A DNA stretch of 64,000 nt from Lineus longissimus (lineage: Eukaryota; Nemertea; Pilidiophora; Heteronemertea; Lineidae), in assembly GCF_910592395.1 (NCBI RefSeq), contig NC_088310.1, positions 17,059,501-17,123,500 of the forward strand, given 5' to 3'. Of this stretch, positions 1 to 10,078 are shown in pieces. The position numbers and the translations under genes were made by a program. The notes below the pieces were generated by a model. It had not been told where the DNA came from, searched no databases, and saw only the letters and a program-made list of their open reading frames with translations. Position 1 is the stretch's first letter, and every line of letters starts with the position of its first letter.

Positions 1-1
1 T

Positions 2-145
2 ATCGACTACACCTGGTACGATCCGTTTTATTCAAAAATCCGTTTCTTGTCAATATCCAATTGCTTTGTTAATTTCTTTATTTATTGTGCGACTGGAAAA
101 CGGTTCAGGAGAGGTGTAGTGGAACTGTTCCGCGGAAGAAAATAG
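2..145 (+). CDS. GPCR array copy A, C-terminal end only (5' outside window)
   Basis: The frame entering at base 2 encodes the last 47 residues of the receptor family found throughout the first 40 kb: end of ECL3, TM7 with the NFFIY form of NPxxY, then the basic tail GKRFRRG and the family ending FRGRK before a TAG. There is no internal stop. It matches copies K and O almost exactly, and the downstream spacer with its MITE is the same as theirs, so A is probably a K/O-type copy. Whether the missing 5' part is intact cannot be seen. Confidence 0.85.
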   Translation: MDYTWYDPFYSKIRFLSISNCFVNFFIYCATGKRFRRGVVELFRGRK

Positions 146-307
146 GTCAATAACGTGAATTTCATTCACAGTTTTTGTTTAATTCGGTTCAGCACCCCGT
201 TCGAATTGGTGGAATCGAGCTAATTCCGAGTGCCTTTTGGGTTTTCAACAAGACATGCAAGATCCTCTCCGAACGTAAATATGAGATTTTATTTCAATTT
301 TGAAATA

Positions 308-596
308 CTGGATCCACTCACCAATAAGATCCCGAGCCCAGCAATACCCGATTTGTACCACCGCCGCGATGGGTAGAGTCTAACAACGTAATCGTCATGA
401 ATAGTCATGACTCTACAGCGGAACTTTTCACATTACAGTTAAAGACCAATTGGAAGAAACGGAGACAAGATATCCCATCCCTTTCATGCCTGCGAAAGGT
501 TTACTATTATGCCTTTTTTTTTAGGCTCTACCCATCGAGGCGGTAATAGAAATCGGGTATTGTCGGGCTTGGGATCTTATTGGTGTGTGGATCCTG
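308..596. mobile_element. 289-bp Tc1/mariner-like MITE, copy 1
   Basis: Two terminal inverted repeats of about 71 bp (left 310-380, right 524-594) begin at GGATCCAC and are nearly identical in reverse complement. TA lies directly outside each end (306-307 and 597-598), which is the target duplication of the Tc1/mariner superfamily. It has no coding capacity. Identical-length copies sit at the same place in the other two spacers (21150-21438 and 33916-34204), so they spread by duplication of the locus and not by three insertions. Confidence 0.85.
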
Positions 597-598
597 TA

Positions 599-785
599 TA
601 CCTTTAACGGGCATCATGTCAATTTCTTACAAACATGACTTCAATATCGAATCACGCTATTTCGATATTGAATCCGACTTCAATATTTGATTTCGACCTC
701 AATATTGAAGTTGTGATTCTATATTGAAATAGTGTGGATCAAAACTCAAGTTCATAAGAAATTGAAATAATCCCCGTTAAAGGTA
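599..785. repeat. CAATATTGA-rich inverted repeat, copy 1
   Basis: The ends TACCTTTAACGG and CCGTTAAAGGTA are inverted copies of each other. Most of the 187 bp between them can fold back, with repeated CTTCAATAT and ATATTGAAG motifs. It begins right beside the MITE's right end. A related version follows copies E, H and L. It looks like a small non-autonomous palindromic element, but no clear target duplication was found. Confidence 0.6.
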
Positions 786-1666
786 CATTTCTAAACCTAA
801 TTAAAATCTTCTTTGCGATATACTGATGAGGGAGAGATGCTTTTTTAAACCCTGTGCCAATTCATTTTTTGTACATTGGTTGGTGACATTTTATGGTGGA
901 AGTGGCGATTTCACCTCTCTCGGCGTAAGAGGTTGAAAGAGCCTTGTTTCGAGAATAATTCGTAAGCGAATTCTGGAGCAACATTATTGACCAACATTAT
1001 TATAGTTTTCTCATCGAATAAAAAATATATCATTCCCAATTATTATAGATAAAAATATTGAAAATTATACATAACTTAAACTATTGAATTTTGTAGCGGG
1101 TAATATGCCGCAGTGATGCACCAGCAATATGCATGTTTGACCAATAGAGGTTATGGAGAAAAAATGCCCATTTTCTGCAGTGAATATTTTGAGTTGGTAG
1201 ATTGATCTTGAGTCTGTGGCTTCGTTTTCAAAGTTTGTGCAGTGCCCTCATTATCTCCCCATGGACAATGATAGACAGAAAATATTAACACCAAGGCGCT
1301 GGTTGGTGATTCGAGAACTTCTCCACAGTGAACAAAAAACTGCTGCACGATCGGTTTGTAAATTGGATGTGTTATTCTCTAGGTATAGTATTCGCCTTCC
1401 ATGCAAGGCAGAATGCGCGTTTTTAGGTGCCACTACGATAGCCACCGCTAGTTTATAATTGGCCTAGTGACTCCTTCTTTGGCGAGAAGAAGTGTCCACG
1501 GAAACGAATCATGTTTATCATTTGCTTGGGTCGTTTGGGTGCTCTGGCATAAACAACCGCTACCAGGAACATCGATTTTACGTCTCATTCGAAGGACTGT
1601 AAAGAGCAAGGAATTTTACTGGTTGTTCCTTGAAACCCACCATTGTTCATCCAAATATTCAATCCT

Positions 1667-1736
1667 TGGTTCTCCCCGGGATCGAACCCGGACCTTATTG
1701 CATGCAGCCACCCGTGTTGCTCTAAAGCTCCTTACT
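1667..1736 (-). repeat. tRNA-like (box B) segment, SINE-like, upstream of copy B
   Basis: On the minus strand, CCGGGTTCGATCCCGGG (1675-1691 in plus coordinates) forms a perfect 5-bp T-stem with the box B loop TTCGATC. The preceding bases do not make a convincing anticodon arm or acceptor stem. This fits the 5' part of a tRNA-derived SINE or a tRNA relic better than a working tRNA gene. The same segment occurs upstream of C, H, K, L, O and P. Confidence 0.45.
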
Positions 1737-1788
1737 TATTCATGAGAAGTTTCCATTGGAGATCACACCGATATACGACTGGGAAAAG

Positions 1789-2015
1789 CTGATAGATCGA
1801 TGCCCAAGTGATGTGATCCTTATACAGCACATGTACTTTGGGTATCGATCGGTCAGGTTTTGGTCCGTGAAGAGACATCTAAATTATTTAAATTAAATTA
1901 CCATATTTTATAGTGCCCTATACAGGTAAAACGAGCTCTAAGGCACTTTACATTGGTAAAACACTGGTGTAAAACATAAGAAATTTAAAATCTGATGTCT
2001 CTTCACGGACCAAAA
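1789..2015. repeat. Double palindrome upstream of copy B, second one split by an insertion
   Basis: The first palindrome (1789-1856) pairs a GATCGATGCCCAA arm with TTTGGGTATCGATC. The second has perfect 22-bp arms (1858-1879 and 1994-2015, core GGTCCGTGAAGAG). Between those arms lies a 109-bp AT-rich insert (1881-1989) flanked by ATCT on both sides. In copies C, H, K and O the arms are separated by a single base, so the insert landed at the centre of the hairpin. Confidence 0.8.
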
Positions 2016-2341
2016 GGGATGCAACCTCGTTGGATATATCGGATGGTCTTAAAAATCTCACTAAAGGTAATGAGCGATAATTCATGCACTCTATAATCGA
2101 TTACATTATAATTTATCGATAGACCGCATGGGACGTCATTTTAATTAACCTTCTTTAGTCTCACGATCTCTTAAGCACTCAGAAAAAAAATGAACAGAAC
2201 TTACGATTAAATCAAAACTTTCAACAAAATAAAAAAAGTATCCTCACATACATGTACCTGCTCCCATTTATAATTTTTTTGTGGTCAAAGTTATTTTTGG
2301 CCATTACATTCATAGTTCTAAAGCCCCCCTCCCCCTCCCGA

Positions 2342-2347
2342 TATAAA
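2342..2347 (+). promoter_or_regulatory. TATA box of copy B (TATAAA after a poly-C tract)
   Basis: TATAAA follows a C/T-rich run (about 2322-2339) and is 181 bp before the receptor start codon. The arrangement C-tract, CGATATAAAGGGAT, then about 180 bp to ATG, is kept in copies B, C, H, L and P. A core promoter is inferred from the motif and its conserved spacing. No transcript evidence is available. Confidence 0.55.
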
Positions 2348-2522
2348 GGGATGTTGACCGTTTTAGCCAAAAGTCGAAAATATGACTTGTGATATAGTGC
2401 TCATTGTACGACATGTCAAAATGGTTTATTCGGATAAATGATGATTGTCAGTATGGTACCAACTGGCAAATTACTCTGAAGTGTACCGAAGCATTCGAGT
2501 TAAGGTGCTCTTTTATAGACAA

Positions 2523-3551
2523 ATGAAGACAATAAATGCGACAATGGAGGACCTTTTTAATACCACGACTGCAACAGCACCACCAGAAATTTTGAAGTGC
2601 CTGGCCGGATGCAGAATGAAGCCTTTTAACAGTGCTAGAAGATATCTTCGGTTCATCCTTCATGTGCCGTTGACGCTTTGGTCTGATTGGGAATTGTTTG
2701 GCTTTTATCGTCATTGCTCGTGAGCAACCTCGATTTTTCTCTAAACAATGGCCGTAGCCGATAGCGTGACATTGGTGGCATGGTTTTTACGGGAAACCAC
2801 GAGAGGAATAAACTACTTTGTGGTTTTAATCACCACCTATATGGAATTTTATAATGAGGCGTTTATGTATATCAGACCCGTGATGTGGTTTAGCAAAACA
2901 GTCTCCGTCTACGTCACCATATGCGTCGCAGTCGAGCGGTTCATAGCTGTCTGCAGACCGTTAAAGGCAGCTTCGGTTTGTACCAGAAGGAACGCGTATA
3001 TCGCTGTTGGCTGTGTGCTCAGCTTTGCATTCACCTATCGCCTGCCGATACGATTTGGCTACACGGTCAACTATCGTTACGACCCTTGTGTTGGGAGAAT
3101 GAGACCAAAGTGGGGCCGTTCAGAGCTAGGTAAAAATCCAATTTTCGATATTGTTTACGAGAATACCTTTACAGTAATACTAGATGCAACTTTACCAATC
3201 ACTCTCCTGACGGTCATCACATACTCTGTGCTCACAGCACTGAGAGACTCAAGGATGAAAATGTCAGAAGGTTTAGTCCGTGGCACCCGAAATATACGAA
3301 CGAATTCGGCCACAACCAGGGTGATGTCGGTGGTGATAGTGTTCATAATACTAGAAACACCAGGGGCTGCAAATGAAATAGTCAGAATACTCAAAAACTA
3401 CGCATCGGTAGATATAGACTACACATGGAGCGACCCGATTCATTCAATTTGCCGTTTCTTGTCAATATCCAATTGCTTCGTTAATTTCTTTATTTATTGT
3501 GCGACTGGGAAACGGTTCAGGAGAGGTGTAATGGATCTGTTCTGCGGATAA
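2523..3551 (+). pseudogene. GPCR array copy B, disrupted
   Basis: It starts MKTINATMED like the intact copies. Relative to copy K it lacks 14 bp near 2677 (in TM1) and 13 bp near 2726. The two losses restore the frame but leave a TGA (2721-2723) and, just after, a TAA where a Gln codon was (CTC TAA, about 2742). From 2748 the frame is open through TM2-TM7 to a TAA at 3551, which removes the last Arg-Lys of the family ending. The 14-bp loss is shared with L and P and the Gln-to-stop change with P, so this copy died before the block was duplicated. Confidence 0.9.
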
Positions 3552-4349
3552 AAAAGTACGCTCACTTGAATATTGAATAAACATTATTCAAGCTATTGAA
3601 TTTTTGCACCGGGTAACAATAACATGCCGCAGTGATGCCCCAGCAATATGCATGTTTGACCAATAGAGGTTATGGAGAAAAAATGCCCCTTTTCTGCAGT
3701 GAATATTTTGAGTTGGTAGATAGATCTTGAGTCTGTGGCTTCGTTATCAAAGTTTGTACAGTGCCCTAATTATTAACCCATGGACAATGATAGACAGAAA
3801 ATATTAACACCAAGGCGCTGGTTAGTGTTTCGAGAACTTCTCCACGGTGAACAAAAAACGGCAGCACGATCGGTTTGTAAATTGATGCGACCATTGGGAA
3901 AATTAGAAATCAATTTAACTTTTTCAGACAATCAATGTGTGTATACAATGCACGGCTATGCTAGCATCGGCATGCTTCAATGACCATGTTTAAACTTACA
4001 GCATAAACTGATGAAACTCATTTTATTATCGTTATTCAGCGTTCGCGCTGCACTTGAATATGTTATTATCTAGGTAGTATTCGTCTTCCAAGGCCGGATG
4101 CGCGTTTTTACGTGCCACTACGATTAGGAACCAGTAAGGTTTATTGGCCTAGTGTCTCCTTCATTAGCGAGAAGAAGTGTCCACGGAAGTGAATCATTTT
4201 TATCACTTGCTGGGGTCATTTGCTTGCCCCGGCATAAACAAAAGCTACCAGGAACCTCGGTTTTACGCATCATTGAAGGACTGTAAGAGCAAGGAAATTT
4301 ACTAGTTGTTCCTTGAAACCCACCATTGTTCATCCAAATATTCAATCCT

Positions 4350-4418
4350 TGGTTCTTCCCGGGATCGAACCTGGGCCTTATTGCATGCAGCCACCCGTGT
4401 TGCTCTAAAGTGCCTTAC
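4350..4418 (-). repeat. tRNA-like (box B) segment upstream of copy C
   Basis: Minus-strand box B with the GGTTCGATCCCGGG core, one mismatch in the T-stem compared with the copy near 1675. Same SINE-like segment as upstream of the other receptor copies. Confidence 0.4.
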
Positions 4419-4474
4419 TTATTCATGAGAAGTCACGCCATTGGAGATCACACCGATATACGACTGGGAAAAGC

Positions 4475-4579
4475 CGACAGATCGATGCCCAAGTGATGCG
4501 ATCCGAATATTACTTTGGGCATCGATCGGTCAGGTTTTGGTCCGTGAAGAGTCATCTGATGTCTCTTCACGGACCAAAA
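4475..4579. repeat. Intact double palindrome upstream of copy C
   Basis: The first inverted repeat (4475-4533) has GATCGATGCCCAA and TTTGGGCATCGATC arms. The second (4535-4556 and 4558-4579) has 22-bp arms with one mismatch and a one-base centre. It is the uninterrupted form of the structure split at 1881-1989. Confidence 0.8.
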
Positions 4580-4904
4580 GGGATGCAACCTGGTTGGATA
4601 TTTTGGGTGGGCTTACAAATTTCACTATACGTAATGAGCGATAATTCATGCACTCTATAATCGATTGCATTATCATTTATCGATAGACCGCATGGGATGT
4701 CGTTTTAATCAACCCTCTTTAGTCTCACGGTCTCTTAAACACTCGGAATAAAATTGAATAGAACTTACGATTAAATCGAAACTTTCAACAAAATTAAAAG
4801 TATCCCCATGTACATGTTCATGCTCCCAGTAATAATCTGTTGAGGTCAAAGTTATTTTTGACAATTACCTTCAAAGTCCTAAGCCCCCCCCCCCCCAACC
4901 CCGA

Positions 4905-4910
4905 TATAAA
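4905..4910 (+). promoter_or_regulatory. TATA box of copy C
   Basis: TATAAA preceded by a poly-C run, 182 bp before the ATG at 5087. Same layout as copies B, H, L and P. Confidence 0.5.
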
Positions 4911-5086
4911 GGGATGTTGACCGTTTTAGCCAAAAGTTCGAAAAGATGACTTGTGATTTAGTGCTCATTGTACGACATGTCGAATGATTGATTCGGTCAA
5001 ATGATGACTGTCAGTATGGTACCAACTGGCGAATTACTTGGAAGTGCGCCGAAACCTTTCCAATTAAGATTCTCTTTCATAGATAA

Positions 5087-6145
5087 ATGAAGACAATAAA
5101 TACGACAATGGAGGACCTTTTTAATACCGTGACTGCAACATCACCACCGGAAACGTTGAAGTGCCTTCCCGGACACAGAATGAAGCCTTTTAACAGTGCC
5201 AGCAGATATCTTCGCTTCATCCTTCATGTGCCGTTGACGCTTATGATAACACCGCTTGGTCTGAATGGGAATTGTTTGGCTTTTATCGTCATCGGTCGTG
5301 AGCGGCCTTATACATCAACCTCGATTTTTCTCCAAACAATGGCCGTGGCCGATAGTGTGACTTTGGTAGCGTGGTTTTTACGGGAGTCCATGAGTAGAAT
5401 AAACTACTTGGTAGCTTTAATCACCACTATATGGAATTCTATGATGAGGCGTTTATGTATATCAGACCCGTGATGTGGTTTAGCAAAACAGTCTCCGTCT
5501 ACGTCACCACATGCGTCGCAGTCGAGCGGTTCATGGCTGTCTGTAGACCGTTAAAGGCGGCTTCGGTTTGTACCAGCAGGAACGCGTATATCGCTGTTGG
5601 CTGTGTGCTCAGCTTTGCGTTTACTTATCGCCTGCCGATACGATTTGGCTACACGGCAAACTACCAGACGCCCCTTGCGTTGGGAGAATGAGACCAAAGT
5701 GGGGCCGTTGAGAGCTAGGTCAAAATCCAATTTTCGATATTGTTTACGAGAATACCCTAACAGTAATAGTAGATGCAACTTTACCAAGCACTCTCCTGAC
5801 CGTCATCACATACTCGGTGCTTACAGCACTGAGCTATTCAAGGATGAAAATGTCTAAAGGGTTAGTCCGTGACACCCGAAATATAGGAACGAATTCGGCC
5901 ACAACAAGGGTGATGTCGGTGGTGAATAGTGTTTATAATGCTAGAAACACCAGGGCTGCATATGAAATAGTCAGAATACTCGACGACTACACATCTGTAA
6001 ATATAGACAACAACTGGAACAGTCCTTTGAACGAGGTTAGCCGCTTTTTTCAATATCCAACTGCTTTGTTAATTTCTTCATTTATTGTACGATTGGGGAA
6101 CGGTTCAGGAGAGGCATAATTGATCTGTTCCGCATGAGAAAATAG
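5087..6145 (+). pseudogene. GPCR array copy C, frameshifted
   Basis: Starts MKTINTTMED and is open through TM2. A 1-bp deletion near 5429 shifts the frame in ECL1. A second shift lies in ECL2 near 5665, where the conserved Arg-Tyr-Asp stretch is scrambled. There is an in-frame TGA where Ser should be near 5709, an extra base near 5926, a compensating loss near 5954, and another shift in TM7. Its ECL3 (TSVNIDNNWNSP) differs from every intact copy. The sequence downstream leads straight into relic D. Confidence 0.9.
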
Positions 6146-6265
6146 GTCACTCGCTTGAATTTTGTTTACAGTTTTTGTTTCTTGTGGTTCAGCTCCAGCG
6201 TCCCCTTCAATTTGGTAAGTCGAGCTATTTCCGAGCATTTTGGCTTTCAGATACAGAACCACGAA

Positions 6266-7116
6266 GCCTTTTAACATTGCAATAGGAGATAGCTTCGCTT
6301 CATCCTTCATGTGCCATTGCCGATTAAACAACTTGGTCTGTCTGGGAACTGTTACATCAACCTCTACTTTTCTCATCAAACAAAGTGTGACATTGCAAGC
6401 GTGGTTTTACGGCTGACCATGAGAAAAATTAACTATTATGTGGTTTGAATCACAACGTATATGGAATTTTATGATGAGGCGTTTACGCGATGTGGTTTAG
6501 CAAAACAGATGAGTCTACTTTACCGTGTGGGTCGCAGTCGAGAGGTTCATAGCTGTCTGTAGACAGTTAGAAGCCAGCTACGGTTTGTACCAACAGGCAC
6601 TCGTATATCGCTTTTGTCTGTGTGCTTTACTTTGCATTCATCTATCGCTTGCACAACCGAAGTAACTACACGGTCAACTATACCTTCACGACCCTTGCGC
6701 GGGAATGATGAGATCGAAGTGGGGTCGTTCAGAGACACAGGTGAAAATCCAATTTTCGATATTGTTTAGGAGAATACGCTCACATTATTAATAGATACAG
6801 CCATACCAATCTCACTTCTGAGAGTCATCACTGCTCTTAGCGACTCAAGGGTAAAAATGTCATGATTTTTAACCCCTGTCGTCCGAAGTATAGGAACGCA
6901 TTCGGCAAAAGCCAGGGTGTTGTCGGTGGTGATACTATTTATCAATACTAGAAACAGGAGGGGCAGCAAATGAAATAGTCTGAATACTCAAAAACTACTC
7001 ATCGGTATAGACTACACCTGGAGCAGTCCTTTTTATTCAATTTGCCGTTTTTGCCAATATTCAATTATTTCCTCAATTTCTTGTGCGACTGGGAAACGGT
7101 TCAGGAGAAGTGTAAT
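6266..7116 (+). pseudogene. GPCR array relic D, heavily decayed
   Basis: Recognisable only at DNA level: the AAGCCTTTTAACA N-terminal segment near 6266, TM2 pieces, the VERFIAVC region near 6540, the AATCCAATTTTCGATATTG segment near 6750, TM5/TM6 pieces, and the TM7 tail ending GGTTCAGGAGAAG near 7105. Many indels and stops; no frame longer than about 70 codons survives. It matches relic Q downstream of copy P, including the same AATACGCTCACA variant, so D and Q derive from one ancestral dead copy. Confidence 0.8.
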
Positions 7117-8566
7117 GGAACTATCACTGGTCGCTTGGAACTGGATGGTGGTTCTAAATACAATAAGGTAAAAATGTCAGAAAGATAGTCGAAGGTCCAG
7201 GTAGGCTATATTTGGGCCTGGCTCATGAATTGACCAAACTGTCTTGCCTGATAGTTACGGTGTATATATCGGGATGTCAAATAATAATGTACCAAATTCC
7301 GAGTAGTTATTAGCAGCGTGCGAGGCGTTTATGATCTGGAATAGTAATTTAGCAGGTACCTAGATTGTTCTTAAAATGCTGGTTATCCTACTAATGTACA
7401 TATCTATGATCTCTGATCCCTGATTTCTGTGTACTCTATGAGCAACTAAAGAGCCGAAAAATAGAGTCTTTAAGAAACCTTTCAAACACTGCGAATAAGT
7501 AAATGAAAGCACAATTACACGAAAACGCCTTCATTCTCTTCGGAAAACTTTGTCTGTACGGGGATCGATCTCACGACTGATGATTACAGTACATAGCACG
7601 TGTCAGTTTGACCCTTGATCGCATGAGATTGTCCCATTTTGATGCCAGTGATAACTGCTTGCACCCGGCGTCTCGGTTTATTTGCCCGATGAATATTATG
7701 GCATACTCCCGGCACGAACCATCTGGTGTCGATTGAGCCAATGCACAAACTCACTTAACCTTGTCATTTCCTCTTAAAATAAAGCCTCTCGTATTGCAAA
7801 CTGTTGGCTGGTTACCCTTGGGCATATTTCGATGTCAAATCTGAGACCGGTCCACTTCACCATTAGCTTTTTAACACCCCGAGAAGTCAACGCGAACGCC
7901 TTTCCCATTGTTCGACACAGTTATCGGGATGTCGAACAGTGAGATAGGTGTTCACGTTGGGGTTTCGGGGATTTGCAAAAACTCCCTATTAGTCTTACTT
8001 TGGATCCGAGCTTTTGATATGTTTTTCTGCTTGGTCTGGGCTACTCACAAACAAGTAGTAAAATAGGTCATTGGCAATCCAAGATGGCGTCCGAGATGGC
8101 CGCCGTCATTTCATGTTTCTAGTTATAACTTGCTAAACACACAAACAAGGTTGGTAGTTTTGGTGACTAATCACGGGTTTTCAGGGTCGAGTAATCTACT
8201 AGTATTCAAGTCTAGTCATTATCAAATGTGTCAGTGGATTGCATCATTTGTTATTGAAGTTACAGTGCCCTCATTATTTACCCCATCGTCAAAAAATATT
8301 TACAGCAAAGCGCTATTAACTTTTTCGAGAACTCCTGTACTGCGTGAACAAAAAAAGGCAGCACGATCGGCTTGTAAATTGATAGGACAATTGTGAAAAT
8401 TAGAAATCAATTCAACTCTTTCTGTCAACTAATGGATATGCAATGCGAGGCTTTGGTCACATCCCACATGCTTTAATAAGCTTGTTTGAACTGATAGCCT
8501 AAACTGATGAAACTCATTGTTATTATCATTATTCAGCGTTCACGCTGCACTTGTATGTGTTATTCT
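7117..8566. other. Intergenic region after relic D
   Basis: No gene seen. The first 60 bp match the sequence after fragments F and I. About 7150-7870 is unique sequence without recognisable content. A hairpin lies at 7876-7971. From about 8260 the receptor spacer resumes (CAGTGCCCTCATTAT, then GCAGCACGATCGG) and runs to the LINE at 8567. Confidence 0.5.
7876..7971. repeat. Hairpin with 42-bp imperfect arms
   Basis: Arms 7876-7917 and 7930-7971 match at 32 of 42 positions in reverse complement, several of the rest are G-U pairs in RNA, and the loop is 12 nt. The size and mismatch pattern resemble a pre-miRNA, but a short MITE relic is equally possible. Confidence 0.5.
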
Positions 8567-9651
8567 CAGAAAGTTCTTGGTCAGCCAGGCCTGTATGGAT
8601 GTAAGACAGACATCTGCCCTATGACACTCGGATCTTACTTCGATGGCATCCCGAATTCTCTGAAGTGTTGTGTACAACTGATTGTCATCGGCAAACCCAT
8701 GTCTATTCAAGTTATGAGAATTTATCAAGCGGCCGAGTGGAAGAACGTAAATCAGGAACAAGAGGGGTCCCAGAACAGAACCTTGTGGGACACCGCACTT
8801 GAGGGGACGAGGTGTTGATCGGTTTCTTTGGTAACGTACTGCATCCTGCCTGAGAGATACGGTTTAAAACACTCCTTATGAACAAGTTGCAGAGGGTGCA
8901 GAACGTGGCGGCCCGCATCATCACGCGCACCAAACGTCGAGACCACATCTCCCCTGCACTACGTGAGCTCCACTGGTTACCGGTTGAGCAGAGGGTGAAC
9001 TATAAAATTTTCATGCATGTTTTCAAATGTGTGCATGGAATAGCGCCTGGCTACTTGTCAAGCCTGGTCAATATCTATAGGCCAGGAAGAGACCTTCGGT
9101 CGGCTGATGACAATAGACCAGTATTTACTTCCAAGGGCCCGGAGCAAATATGGGGAGCGCTGCTTCTCATTCTCCGCAGCTGTTTTGTGGAATGGGGTCC
9201 CTTTTGAGGTCCGGTGTAATATATGTGAGTGTTTCCCGTGTGTGAGTGTTTCCCCTCATTGTTTGGGAACGCTCAAAAATAGATTGACAAGTTTTTCTGT
9301 GTATCCCCCCTATTGAAAAGTCGTGGTCTCTCTAGCTGCCTATTGTTTGGAAACACTGACACATGGGGAACAACCACAGATGTTACACCGGCAGGCAAAG
9401 AGCCTTGCATCATTTCAAACGATGCTCAAGACCCATCTTTTTTCGATTGTAATTTTGTTATAAATATTGTAAAAGCGCCTTTGAACGGATTTAATCTGAA
9501 AAGGGCGCTTAAATTTAAACATGGTATATACATACATACATACATACTCCAGAGCCGAGCCATCAATACCTATGCACTTCATCTGGTCCAGGAGGATACC
9601 GTGGTTGAGAGTGTCAAATGCTGCACTTAGGTCTAGCAGCAGAAGGATGAA
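8567..9651 (-). mobile_element. Antisense LINE fragment (reverse transcriptase), itself interrupted
   Basis: Read on the minus strand, 9651-9551 encodes DLSAAFDTLNHGILL, a reverse transcriptase motif, ending GSALE. After the nested insertion, 8870 down to 8567 continues with CFKPYLSGR, then [19 protein letters not shown] after a frameshift, then FADD (the catalytic YADD box with Phe) and WLTKNFLRI. Removing the insert joins GSALE directly to CFKPYLSGR in frame. The motifs fit the CR1/L2/Jockey group. Both ends are truncated, and about 300 bp of receptor spacer is missing at this point compared with the spacer before copy H. Confidence 0.85.
8876..9545 (+). mobile_element. Nested 5'-truncated CR1/L2-like LINE with target duplication
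   Basis: Encodes the C-terminal part of a LINE ORF2 (MNKLQRVQNVAAR, RELHWLPVEQRV), a frameshift near 9110, then YGERCFSFSAAVLWNGVPFE and, further on, SLASFQTMLKTHLFSI. The 3' end has a short hairpin (AGCGCCTTT ... AAAGGGCGCT, about 9473-9511) and a CATA tail. ACTCC flanks both sides (8871-8875 and 9546-9550), a plausible target duplication. It lies inside the antisense LINE, so it is the younger of the two. Confidence 0.85.
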
Positions 9652-10078
9652 CCCAGGCCTTATTGCGGGGTAGCCACCAGTGTTGACAATCAAGCTTTAA
9701 AGCTCCATACTTATTAATGAGAAGTCGCGCCATTGGAGAGCGCACCGATATACGACTGGGAAAAGCTGACAAATCGATGCCCTAGTGATGTGATCCTAAG
9801 ATAATTGGGCATCGATTAGTCAGCATTTGGACCGTGAACAGACATCTGATGTTTATTCACGGACCAAAAGGAATGCAACCTCGTTGGATATATTTGGTGA
9901 GCTTAAAAATCACACAAAAGGCAATGAGCGATAATTCTTGCACTCTATAATCGATTACACTATAATTTATCGATAGACCAATTGGGGCTGATGACTGTCA
10001 GTATGGTACCAATTGAATTACTCGGAAGTGTACCGAACCTTTCCAGTTAAAATACTCACAGTTAAATTTCATAGATAA
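9652..10078. other. Shortened 5' flank of copy E
   Basis: Holds a worn tRNA-like remnant (9654-9705) and a decayed double palindrome (9767-9869). It then jumps from ATCGATAGACC near 9983 to GATGACTGTCAGTATGG near 9989. About 300 bp present before the other copies, including the poly-C run and TATA box, is absent. The immediate leader also differs, with no ATGCTCTTT upstream of the start. Confidence 0.75.

Larger units (their letters stand above)
146..2522. other. Intergenic spacer between GPCR copies A and B
   Basis: No gene. In order it holds a 289-bp MITE (308-596), a CAATATTGA-rich inverted repeat (599-785), a conserved spacer block starting AGTGGCGATT at 901, a tRNA-like box-B segment (1667-1736), two palindromes (1789-2015), and a poly-C tract with a TATA box at 2342. 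The same order recurs before copies L (20988-23372) and P (33754-36184), so this spacer was duplicated with its genes. Short open frames here, such as 1467-1745, recur only because the DNA was copied. Confidence 0.8.
3552..5086. other. Intergenic spacer between copies B and C
   Basis: No gene. It resembles the other receptor spacers but lacks the MITE. It holds an AATAAA near 3571 (possible poly-A signal for B), the ATTGAATTTT/TGCCGCAGTG block from about 3592, a tRNA-like segment (4350-4418), the uninterrupted double palindrome (4475-4579), and a poly-C run with a TATA box at 4905-4910. Confidence 0.7.

Noticed and set aside
1667-1736. tRNA gene on the minus strand (perfect T-arm)
   Set aside because: Only the T-arm/box B is convincing; no acceptor stem or anticodon arm can be drawn, and the segment recurs in every spacer. 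Called SINE-like or relic instead.
1467-1745. 92-residue open frame repeated at 22314-22592 and 35131-35409
   Set aside because: Conserved only because the spacer was duplicated; it overlaps the tRNA-like segment and has no protein features.
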